Assembly (NCBI GenBank): GCA_024372625.1
Contig: CP099605.1
Location: forward strand, 2,835,001-2,899,000
Length of the DNA stretch: 64,000 nt
Source of the DNA: Comamonadaceae bacterium OTU4NAUVB1
Lineage (GTDB): Bacteria; Pseudomonadota; Gammaproteobacteria; Burkholderiales; Burkholderiaceae_C
Direction: 5' to 3'
A model generated the notes under the pieces. The model was not told the origin of the DNA. It saw only the letters and a program-made list of their open reading frames with translations, and made no database searches. Numbering within the stretch: the first letter of the stretch is position 1; each line of letters starts with the position of its first letter. Positions 35,615-45,058 of this stretch are shown one piece after another. Position numbers and translations under genes: made by a program.

Positions 35615-36636
35615 CCGAGCGGGCGCGCGCCCCGCGCGCGGCGACGCCCATGGCGTTCGTGCGCGCCGTCGTCGCGGCCTACGCGCACCGGGGCCGCGAC
35701 CCGGCCGGCGCCCTGCAGGCCGCGCGCATCGCGCCGGGCGAGGTCGACCTGCCGGACGGGCGCGTGACGGCGGCGCAGTTCGAGGCGCTCAACGCCCATG
35801 CGATGCAGGAACTCGACGACGAGGCGCTCGGCTGGTTCTCGCGCCGCCTGCCCTGGGGCACCTACGGCATGCTGTGCCGGGCCTCGCTGGGCGCCCCGGA
35901 CCTGGGCGTCGCGCTCAAGCGGTGGTGCCGCCACCACCGGCTCCTGACCGAGGACATCGTGCTCGAGCTGCGGGTGGAGGACGGCATGGCCCGCGTGCGC
36001 ATCGAGGAGCGCCGGGCGCTGGACGGCGCCTTGCGCGAGTTCTGCCTGGTGTCGAGCCTGCGCTTCCTGCTGGGCTACGCCTGCTGGGCGGTCGACTCGC
36101 AGATCGCCCTGCGCGAGGCGGACTTCCCGTTCGCGGCGCCGCCGCACCGCGACGCCTACGGATTGATGTTCGGCCCCGGCGCGCGCTTCGACTCGCCCCG
36201 GGGCACCGGCATCGGCTTCGACGAGCGCTACCTCGCGCTGCCCATGCGGCGCGACGAACGCGCCCTGCGGGCGATGCTGCGCCACGCCCTGCCGCTGACG
36301 GTGCTGCAGTACCGGCGCGACCGGCTGCTCGGGCGGCGCGTGCGCGAACTGCTTCAGGCCCACGGCACCGACGCCGTGACCGCGCAGACCGTCGCCGGCT
36401 GGCTCGCGATCTCGCCGCGCACCCTGCACCGCCAGTTGCGCGAGGAAGGCGCCTCGCTGCAGGCGCTCAAGGACGAGGTGCGCCGGACCCGGGCCTGCGA
36501 CCTGCTGCGGCGCACCGCGCGGTCCGTGCGGCAGGTGGCGCAGGCGGTGGGCTTCCGGAGCGAGAAGAGCTTCGCCCGGGCCTTCCGCCAATGGACGGGT
36601 GAGACGCCGGGAGAGTTCAGGCGCGGCAAATCCTGA
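35611..36636 (+). CDS. AraC-family transcriptional regulator
   Basis: A 341-residue regulator if read from the GTG at 35611, whose GTGA overlaps the terC-like stop; an ATG at 35650 would give 328 residues and is a fair alternative. The N-terminal part (about residues 15-215) resembles the arabinose-binding-type domain used in OruR/ArgR-like AraC proteins. The C-terminal 100 residues carry two helix-turn-helix motifs: [20 protein letters not shown] and [20 protein letters not shown] with [10 protein letters not shown]. Ligand and targets are unknown; the neighbouring liu operon is one candidate. Confidence 0.85.
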   Translation: MTERARAPRAATPMAFVRAVVAAYAHRGRDPAGALQAARIAPGEVDLPDGRVTAAQFEALNAHAMQELDDEALGWFSRRLPWGTYGMLCRASLGAPDLGVALKRWCRHHRLLTEDIVLELRVEDGMARVRIEERRALDGALREFCLVSSLRFLLGYACWAVDSQIALREADFPFAAPPHRDAYGLMFGPGARFDSPRGTGIGFDERYLALPMRRDERALRAMLRHALPLTVLQYRRDRLLGRRVRELLQAHGTDAVTAQTVAGWLAISPRTLHRQLREEGASLQALKDEVRRTRACDLLRRTARSVRQVAQAVGFRSEKSFARAFRQWTGETPGEFRRGKS

Positions 36637-36683
36637 CAGGGCGCGACTTTGCGACGATCGAGGATTGATTCGCCCGAAGTCGC

Positions 36684-36710
36684 TCAAGTCGGCCCGGGAT
36701 GCGCCGACAT
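36684..36710 (+). promoter_or_regulatory. FliA (sigma-28)-like promoter of the EAL-HDOD gene
   Basis: TCAAGTCG, then exactly 11 bases, then GCCGACAT. The flagellar sigma-28 consensus is TAAAGTTT-N11-GCCGATAA; beta- and gammaproteobacterial sites often start TCAAG. The -35 octamer is identical to the one before the PYP gene. The predicted start of transcription lies near 36718, so the ATG at 36709, inside the -10, cannot serve this transcript. Confidence 0.6.
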
Positions 36711-36765
36711 GCAAGGTTCGGCACCCCCCAACGACACTTCCCCGGACGGCACGGAACCTCGAGCG

Positions 36766-38025
36766 ATGAGCCCAGACGCACGCAACGACGACCCGACGGA
36801 CGAACCCGCCCCCAGCGTGCTGCTCGGGCGACAGCCGATCGTGGACCGCTCGGGCGCCCTCGTCGCCTACGAGCTGCTGTTCCGGGCCGGTTTCGCCAAC
36901 ACCGCCACGATCTCGGACGACGGCAAGGCGACCGACCAGGTGATCCTCAACGCGCTCGCGCAGTTCGGCGTGGCCGCCAGCCTGGGCGCGCACCGGGGCT
37001 TCATCAACATCGGGCGCGCCTCGCTGCGCTCGGACACCCTCTACCTGCTCGAACCCGGCCGCTTCACGCTGGAGATCCTGGAGAACGTGGCCATCGACGC
37101 CGAAGTGGCGGCGGGCTGCTGCCGGCTGCGCCAGGCCGGCTTCCAGATCGCGCTGGACGACGTGGTCTCGATCGAGCGCATCCCGGCGTCGGTGCTGGCG
37201 CTGGTGGACGTGGTCAAGATCGACCTGCGCAGCGTCATCGCCGCCGAGCTGCCGCTGATCGTCCGCGCGGCCCACGCCGCCGGCTGCCGGGTGCTGGCCG
37301 AGAAGGTTGAGACGCGGGAGGAATTCCGCCGCATCCTGGACCAGGGCGCCGACCTGTTCCAGGGCTACTTCTTCGCCCGCCCGGAGGTCCTGCGCCAGAG
37401 CCAGGTCAGCGCCTCGCAGCTGGCCCTGCTCCAGCTGAGCAACGTGCTGGCCGGCGATCCGAGCCTGACGGAGCTGCAGCGGGAGGTCAAGCGCAACCCG
37501 GTGCTGCTGGCCCAGCTGATGAAGTTCGCGAACTCGGCCTTCGCCTCGGCACGGCCCGACCTCACGGTGGGCGAGGCGATCGCGCGCATCGGCACCCGGC
37601 AGCTGGCGCGGCTCGCGCAGCTGCTGCTGTTCGCCAGCGACGGCCGCGAGCGCCTGGAGGACGACCCGCTGCTGCAGCTGGTCAGCACGCGCGCGCGCTT
37701 CATGGAACTGATGGCCTGCGCGATCCGCCCGGGCGACGACGCCTTCGCCGACGCCGCCTTCCAGACCGGCGTCTTCTCGCTGATGCACGTGGTGGTGCAG
37801 CAGACCAGCGAGCAGCTGCTCGAGCAGGTCCGCCCGGGCGCGCGCATCCAGGCGGCCATCCTGCGGCTGGACGGCGAACTGGGCGACCTGCTGCGCGTCG
37901 CCCAGCTCATGGAGGATTTCGAGCCCGTGGAGACGGCCGTGCCGATGCGCCGCCACGGTCTCGACCCGGACCGCCTGAACGCGCTGTTCGCGCGCGCGGC
38001 GCTCGAGATCCTGGGCAGCGCCTGA
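36766..38025 (+). CDS. EAL-HDOD signalling protein (YuxH type)
   Basis: A 419-residue cytoplasmic protein with an EAL-type domain (about residues 18-205) joined to an HDOD domain (about 210-400). In the EAL part the key positions read YELLFR, FINI, LEILENV, LDDVV, VKIDLR, EKVET and QGYFFARPE: some metal ligands remain, but the usual DDFGTG loop is DDVVSI, as in YuxH-type proteins that are often enzymatically inactive and act by binding. The HDOD part begins LLQLSNVLAGDPSLTEL and contains ALIGTRQL-like IGTRQLARLAQ. The start at 36766 is chosen because a FliA-like promoter covers an earlier in-frame ATG. Probably links c-di-GMP status to motility. Confidence 0.87.
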   Translation: MSPDARNDDPTDEPAPSVLLGRQPIVDRSGALVAYELLFRAGFANTATISDDGKATDQVILNALAQFGVAASLGAHRGFINIGRASLRSDTLYLLEPGRFTLEILENVAIDAEVAAGCCRLRQAGFQIALDDVVSIERIPASVLALVDVVKIDLRSVIAAELPLIVRAAHAAGCRVLAEKVETREEFRRILDQGADLFQGYFFARPEVLRQSQVSASQLALLQLSNVLAGDPSLTELQREVKRNPVLLAQLMKFANSAFASARPDLTVGEAIARIGTRQLARLAQLLLFASDGRERLEDDPLLQLVSTRARFMELMACAIRPGDDAFADAAFQTGVFSLMHVVVQQTSEQLLEQVRPGARIQAAILRLDGELGDLLRVAQLMEDFEPVETAVPMRRHGLDPDRLNALFARAALEILGSA

Positions 38026-38043
38026 GGCGGTGCGACAAAGGGG

Positions 38044-38070
38044 TCAAGTCGATGCGCCATCGGCCGATAC
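38044..38070 (+). promoter_or_regulatory. FliA (sigma-28)-like promoter of the PYP gene cluster
   Basis: TCAAGTCG, 11 bases, GCCGATAC: seven of eight -10 positions match the flagellar sigma-28 consensus and the spacer is exact. It lies about 112 bases before the PYP start. Together with the identical -35 octamer upstream of the EAL-HDOD gene this argues against chance. Confidence 0.65.
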
Positions 38071-38181
38071 ACAGTCCAGAATGACCGTGAAACCCCAGGG
38101 TGCGCCGCATCGTGCGATCGTGCGCGGGACGCCGTCCGGCGCTCGGCGACCCGCCGCACCCTTCCGACAAAGGTACCTTCC

Positions 38182-38574
38182 ATGACCGAGACCCCGGCAC
38201 CGGCCTTCGACACGCCCCGCCTCGTCGAGCGGCTCGACGCCCTGCCCGAGACCGCGCTCGACGACCTCGACTTCGGCGTCATCGGCTTCGACGCCGCCAA
38301 CGTCGTGCGCCGCTACAACGCCTACGAATCCAGGGCCGCCGGCCTGTCGTCCGCGCGCGTGCTCGGCCACGACCTGTTCACGGCCGTCGCGCCCTGCATG
38401 AACAACTACCTCGTGGCCCAGCGCTTCGAGGACGCGGCGGCCGAGGGCAGCGAACTCGACGCCACCATCGACTACGTGCTCACCCTGCGCATGCGCCCGG
38501 TGAAGGTGCGCCTGCGGCTGCTGGCCGCGCCGGCGGCCGACCACCGCTACGTGCTCGTCCAGCGCTCGCTGTGA
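38182..38574 (+). CDS. pyp: Photoactive yellow protein (PYP) homologue
   Basis: A 130-residue single PAS-domain protein that aligns end to end with the blue-light sensor PYP of Halorhodospira. Shared landmarks: LDFGVIGFD near the start, RYNAYE with the chromophore-pocket Tyr45 and Glu49 (Tyr42 and Glu46 in PYP), VAPC with Cys72 (the p-coumaroyl attachment Cys69), and RMRPVKVRL (the Met100 region QMTPTKVKV). The pocket differs at PYP positions 50 and 52, where Ala and Leu replace Thr and Arg. It is followed closely by a diguanylate cyclase and a phosphodiesterase gene, and preceded by a FliA-like promoter. Genes for making the chromophore (tyrosine ammonia-lyase, coumarate ligase) are not in the window, so light sensing is inferred. 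Confidence 0.88.
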   Translation: MTETPAPAFDTPRLVERLDALPETALDDLDFGVIGFDAANVVRRYNAYESRAAGLSSARVLGHDLFTAVAPCMNNYLVAQRFEDAAAEGSELDATIDYVLTLRMRPVKVRLRLLAAPAADHRYVLVQRSL

Positions 38575-38585
38575 GCGCCACCGTG

Positions 38586-39920
38586 ATGACGCAGGCCGAG
38601 CTGGACGACTACGAGGCGCTGCTGCAGTTCCTCTACATCGCGCCCATCGGGCTGGCCCAGATCCGCGCCGACGGCGAGATCGTGATGGTCAATCCGCTGT
38701 GCGCCCAGTTGCTGATGCCGCTGTCGCGCGACGGCGACCTCTCCAACCTGTTCGTCGCGCTGGAATCGGTGGCGCCCGACCTGCACCACCGCACCGGCGG
38801 CTTCGGCGCGCCCAGCGGCATGGTGTGCGACGCCATGCACCTGCACGTGGACGCCGGGCGCGGCGGCCGCCCGGACACGCAGGTGCTGTCGCTGAGCCTG
38901 CTCAAGCTCGACGAGGAGCGCTTCATGGCCGTGCTCGGGGACGTGACCCGGACGGTGCGCCAGGAGCGCGAGCTGCGCCAGAGCCAGGCCTGGATCCACA
39001 CCCTGGTCACGGGGCTGGTCGACTACGCCCTGGTGTCGCTCGACGAGCACGGCCGCTGCCAGGACTGGAACCCCGGCATCGAGCGCGTGACCGGCTTCGG
39101 GCAGGCCGACGTGCTGGGCGCCAACTACGCGATCTTCCACCCCGCCTCCGACATCCAGCCCGAGGCGCGCGCGGCCGACCGCCTGCGCGAGGCCGACCAC
39201 GCCGGCTGGAGCCTGGACGAAGGCTGGCGCCAGCGCGCCGACGGGACGCGCTACTGGGGCAGCTGCCTGGTCGTGCCGGTGCACGAGCCCGGCCACCCGC
39301 CGGCCGGACCGCGCGGCTACAACCTGATCCTGCGCGACATCTCCGATCGCCGCGAGGCCACCGACGCGATGCGCCGCTCGCTCTGGTGCGACCACCTCAC
39401 CGGGGTGTCGAACCGGCGCGTGCTGTTCGAGACCGCCGACGCCGAAATCCAGCGCTGGCACCGCGTGCCGCGCCCGCTGTCGGTGGTGATGATCGACGCC
39501 GACCACTTCAAGCGCATCAACGACCACCACGGCCACGCCGCCGGCGACGCCGTGCTGCGCCACCTGGCCACCGCCATGGTCGCCAGCTTCGGCCTGAACG
39601 ACACCGTCGCCCGCCTGGGCGGCGAGGAATTCGTCGCCCTGCTGCCGGGCACCACCGGCGAGGCCGCCGTCGCCGCGGCCGAACGCCTGTGCCGGGCGAT
39701 CGAGGCCCAGCCCGTGCGGGTGGGCGAGCACGTGATCCACTACACCGTCAGCGCCGGCGTCGCCATCATGGAAGCGGACCTGGCCAACGTCGACGGGCTG
39801 CTGCAGCGCGCCGACACGGCCATGTACGCCGCCAAGGCGCGCGGGCGCAACCGCGTCGCGCGGTGGGAACCCGGGCTGAGCGAGGCGAGGCGTCCCGGCG
39901 CGCGTCCCGGTGGCGCCTGA
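38586..39920 (+). CDS. PAS-PAS-GGDEF diguanylate cyclase
   Basis: A 444-residue cytoplasmic protein predicted to make c-di-GMP. An N-terminal PAS-like domain (about 8-115, YEALLQFLYIAPIGLAQI) is followed by a second PAS (about 135-245, VDYALVSLDEHGRCQDW with a DISDRR ending) and a GGDEF domain (about 265-430). The active site reads RLGGEEF, so it should be catalytic. The position of the inhibitory I-site (RxxD) reads GLND, so product inhibition through it is unlikely. The ATG at 38586 is chosen because the aligned paralogue next door starts at the matching point; a GTG at 38571 overlapping the pyp stop is possible. It is almost surely cotranscribed with pyp. Confidence 0.92.
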   Translation: MTQAELDDYEALLQFLYIAPIGLAQIRADGEIVMVNPLCAQLLMPLSRDGDLSNLFVALESVAPDLHHRTGGFGAPSGMVCDAMHLHVDAGRGGRPDTQVLSLSLLKLDEERFMAVLGDVTRTVRQERELRQSQAWIHTLVTGLVDYALVSLDEHGRCQDWNPGIERVTGFGQADVLGANYAIFHPASDIQPEARAADRLREADHAGWSLDEGWRQRADGTRYWGSCLVVPVHEPGHPPAGPRGYNLILRDISDRREATDAMRRSLWCDHLTGVSNRRVLFETADAEIQRWHRVPRPLSVVMIDADHFKRINDHHGHAAGDAVLRHLATAMVASFGLNDTVARLGGEEFVALLPGTTGEAAVAAAERLCRAIEAQPVRVGEHVIHYTVSAGVAIMEADLANVDGLLQRADTAMYAAKARGRNRVARWEPGLSEARRPGARPGGA

Positions 39921-39945
39921 TTCCCCGGCCCGCCCGCCCGCCGTC

Positions 39946-41733
39946 ATGTCCGAAGGAACCTCCACCGCGTACGAGGCCCTGGTCCAGTTCCTCTACCGCG
40001 CCCCGATCGGTCTGGTGCAGACCTCGCTCGCGGGCGACATCGCCATGATCAACCCGATGGCGGCGCAGCTGCTGATGCCGCTGGCCGTGGACGGCGCGCT
40101 GTTCAATCTGTTCGACGTGCTGGCGCCGGTCGCGCCGCAGCTGCGGGACCTGACGCGGCGCCCCGACGAGGACGGCGGCATGATCTGCGACGCGCTGCAC
40201 CTGGCGATGCCTCCCGCCGCGCGCGGCGGCGCCGCGCCCCGCACGCTGGCGCTGCAGCTGCTGCGGCTGGACGACGCGACCCTCATGGCCGCCCTGAGCG
40301 ACGCCACCGCCGCCGTGCAGCACGAGCAGCAGCGCCTGAGCGCCCGCGTGCACGCGGCCACCCGCATCGACGGCCTGACCACCCTGCCCAACCGCCTGGC
40401 GCTGCTCGAGGCCATCGACGGCGCGCTGGAACGCCGGGCACACGACCCCGGCGCGCGCTGGGCCGTGCTGCTGGTCAACGCCGACCGCTTCGAGCGCATC
40501 AACGTCACGCGCGGCCCGGCCGCCGGCGACGCCGTGCTGCAGGGCATGGCCGGTCGCCTCCGGGCGATCGCCGCCGGCATGGCGGGTGCCCTGGCGGCGC
40601 GCTTCGGCAGCGACGAATTCGCCCTGCTGGTGCGCCTGGACGAGCTTGGCGGGTCCGTCGCGGACGACGACCTCGCCGCCTGCGAGGCGCTGGCCCGCCG
40701 GCTGGTCGAGGCCCTGGGCGTGCCCCACGTCGTCGGGCGGGTCGCCCCGGACGGCGACGACGGCGCCGAGGCCGGCGTGCACGCCAGCGCGAGCGTCGGC
40801 GTGGTGCGCATCGGTGCCTCGCACGGCCATGCCATGGCCGTGATGCAGGACGCCGGCCTCGCGCTGCGCGAGGCCAAGCGCCTGGGCGGCGCGCGTCACG
40901 GCGTGTTCACCGCCGAGTTGCGCGCCCGGGCCCGCCAGCGCGGCAGCCTGGAGGCCGACCTGCGCCGCGCCCTGGACGACTCCCAGCTGTTCGTCGTCTA
41001 CCAGCCGATCGTCTCGCTGGCCGACGACACGGTCGCGGGCATGGAGGCGCTGGTGCGCTGGCGCCATCCGCAACTCGGCATCGTGCCTCCGGACCGGTTC
41101 ATCGGCATCGCCGAGGAGACCGGGCTGATCGTGGTGCTGGGCGAATGGGTGCTGCGCCAGGCCTGCGACCGGCTCGCCGCCTGGCAGCGCGGCCTGGGGC
41201 CGCTGGCGCCGCGCTCGATGTCGGTCAACCTCTCGCGCGCCCAGGTCCTGGAACCCTCGATCGTCGGCACCGTGGCGCGCGCGCTGGCCGCGAGCCGGCT
41301 GGACGCGGGCGCGCTGCAGCTGGAGGTCACCGAGAGCCTGGCGGCGCAGGACGCCATCGTCCAGCAGCGCCTGGGCGACCTCAAGGCGCTGGGCCTGACC
41401 CTGGCGCTCGACGACTTCGGCACCGGCTACTCGTCGCTCGCGAGCCTGCACCTGCTGCCGGTGGACGTGGTGAAGATCGACCGCTCCTTCGTGAGCCAGT
41501 CGGTCACCAGCGCGCACCACCGGGTGCTGATCGAGGCGGTCGTGAAGGTCGCGCGCAGCCTGGGCATGACCACCGTGGCAGAGGGCGTGGAGACCGCCGA
41601 GCAGGCCGGGCTGCTCGCCACGCTCGACTGCGACAAGTCCCAGGGCTATTTCTACGCCCGGCCGCTGCCGGCGGAAGAGGCCACGGCGTGGCTGCGGGCG
41701 CGGGCGGACCGGACGATGCGCCGGGCGGCCTGA
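39946..41733 (+). CDS. PAS-GGDEF-EAL protein, probable c-di-GMP phosphodiesterase
   Basis: A 595-residue protein. The N-terminal domain (about 8-115, YEALVQFLYRAPIGLVQT, INPMAAQLLMPL) is a clear paralogue of that in the preceding cyclase. The GGDEF domain (about 140-315) has a GSDEF active site, so cyclase activity is doubtful and it may act as a GTP-binding regulator. The EAL domain (about 335-585) is complete: EALVRWRHP, NLSR, EVTES, DDFGTGYSS, KIDRSF, EGVET, QGYFYARPLP, so it should hydrolyse c-di-GMP. It starts 25 bases after the cyclase stop. Thus the operon encodes a PYP, a synthase and a hydrolase together. Converges on the thioesterase gene. Confidence 0.93.
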   Translation: MSEGTSTAYEALVQFLYRAPIGLVQTSLAGDIAMINPMAAQLLMPLAVDGALFNLFDVLAPVAPQLRDLTRRPDEDGGMICDALHLAMPPAARGGAAPRTLALQLLRLDDATLMAALSDATAAVQHEQQRLSARVHAATRIDGLTTLPNRLALLEAIDGALERRAHDPGARWAVLLVNADRFERINVTRGPAAGDAVLQGMAGRLRAIAAGMAGALAARFGSDEFALLVRLDELGGSVADDDLAACEALARRLVEALGVPHVVGRVAPDGDDGAEAGVHASASVGVVRIGASHGHAMAVMQDAGLALREAKRLGGARHGVFTAELRARARQRGSLEADLRRALDDSQLFVVYQPIVSLADDTVAGMEALVRWRHPQLGIVPPDRFIGIAEETGLIVVLGEWVLRQACDRLAAWQRGLGPLAPRSMSVNLSRAQVLEPSIVGTVARALAASRLDAGALQLEVTESLAAQDAIVQQRLGDLKALGLTLALDDFGTGYSSLASLHLLPVDVVKIDRSFVSQSVTSAHHRVLIEAVVKVARSLGMTTVAEGVETAEQAGLLATLDCDKSQGYFYARPLPAEEATAWLRARADRTMRRAA

Positions 41734-41740
41734 GCCCGCC

Positions 41741-42172
41741 TCACACCGGCACCCGCACGATCGTCGCCTGCATCAGCGCGACCAGCCGGGGGTCGTCGTC
41801 GCCCGCGCCCGCGAAGGCGCGCACTTCCCCGGTGCACACCGTCAGCAGCCGGCCGGCGTTCACGACGCGGCCGATGGCCAGGAAGCGCGCGCCGACGGCC
41901 GGGCACAGCAGGTTGATCTTGAACTCCGCCGTGACGACCTCGAAGCCCGCCGGCGCCTGGGTGAGCGCCGCGTAGCCGCAGGCGTTGTCGACGATGGCCG
42001 TGGTCGCGCCGGCGTGCAGGTAGCCGTGCTGCTGGGACAGCGCCCGCGCGTACGGCAGCGCGATGTGCACCTCGCCGTCGTCGACGCGCGCGAGCGTGGC
42101 GCCCAGGGTCCGCATCAGGCCCTGGGCGTCGAAGCTGGCCCGGACCCGGTCGTGGATCGTCGGCATGGACAT
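41741..42172 (-). CDS. PaaI-family hotdog thioesterase
   Basis: A 143-residue hotdog-fold protein of the PaaI/YigI group, which hydrolyses acyl- or aryl-CoA thioesters. The signature LSQQHGYLHAGATTAIVDNACGYAA carries the HG..H block and catalytic Asp of the family. Substrate unknown. It follows the HAD phosphatase gene by 25 bases on the same strand and could be a distal member of the thiC transcript, though no functional link is evident. Confidence 0.87.
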   Translation of the reverse strand: MSMPTIHDRVRASFDAQGLMRTLGATLARVDDGEVHIALPYARALSQQHGYLHAGATTAIVDNACGYAALTQAPAGFEVVTAEFKINLLCPAVGARFLAIGRVVNAGRLLTVCTGEVRAFAGAGDDDPRLVALMQATIVRVPV

Positions 42173-42197
42173 CGCGACGGCGCTCGGGACCGCGCCC

Positions 42198-42914
42198 TCA
42201 GCGCCAGGCCGCCAGCACGGCCGGCAGCTCGGCCATGTCCGTGAAGAGGCACGCGACGCCGGCCTCGCGCAGGGCGATGGCGCCGCTGTGGCCCGGGCCG
42301 CCGGGGCTGTAGCCGAACACGGTGGCGCCGGCGGCGACGCCGGCGGTGGCGCCGGTCACGGTGTCCTCGATCACGGCGCAGCGCGCCGGATCGACCCCCA
42401 GCGCCGCCGCCGCCGCCAGGTAGACGTCGGGAAAGGGCTTGGAGCGCGGCGTCTCGTGGCCGCTGAAGACGCGGCCCTCGAAGGCGTCGAGCAGGCCGAT
42501 CTTGCGCAGTTGCAGCTCGATCTTGCCGCGGTCGGCGCCGGAGGCGCAGGCGATGCGCCCGCCCAGCGCCGCGTGCAGCGCCCGCACCGCCCCCGGGGCG
42601 CCGGCCACCTCCACCAGCGCGCGGTCGAGCGCCTCGTTGCGGCGCGCCCAGAAGCCGCGCAGCCACTCGGGCGTGACGGGCCGTCCGGTGCGCGCCTCGA
42701 TCAGCGCCGCCTCGTCCTTGACGGCCTTGCCCACGAACAGGCGCATGCACTCGGCCTGCGTCAGCGTCCAGCCGGCCTCCTCCAGCATGTCGCGCAGCAC
42801 GCCGTTGGTGATGGGCTCGGAGTCGACCAGCACGCCGTCGCAGTCGAACAGCACCGCATCGAAGGGGATCGCCAGGGCTGCGGGGGAGGAAGGGGAAGGG
42901 ATGGGCAGGGTCAT
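42198..42914 (-). CDS. HAD-superfamily hydrolase (phosphoglycolate phosphatase/beta-phosphoglucomutase-like)
   Basis: A 238-residue HAD hydrolase of subfamily IA with a helical cap. Motifs: FDCDGVLVDSEP (nucleophile Asp), CASGADRGK (motif II), RSKPFPDVYL (Lys) and VIEDTVTGATAG (acidic pair). Typical substrates are small phosphorylated compounds; some relatives act on thiamine-pathway or sugar phosphates. It lies 32 bases downstream of thiC, so a housekeeping role in thiamine metabolism, such as phosphate removal, is possible but not shown by sequence. Confidence 0.88.
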   Translation of the reverse strand: MTLPIPSPSSPAALAIPFDAVLFDCDGVLVDSEPITNGVLRDMLEEAGWTLTQAECMRLFVGKAVKDEAALIEARTGRPVTPEWLRGFWARRNEALDRALVEVAGAPGAVRALHAALGGRIACASGADRGKIELQLRKIGLLDAFEGRVFSGHETPRSKPFPDVYLAAAAALGVDPARCAVIEDTVTGATAGVAAGATVFGYSPGGPGHSGAIALREAGVACLFTDMAELPAVLAAWR

Positions 42915-42946
42915 GCGTTCATCGTAGCAAGCGGGCCGGTGCCCGC

Positions 42947-45050
<2,104 letters not shown>

Positions 45051-45058
45051 CGCGGATT

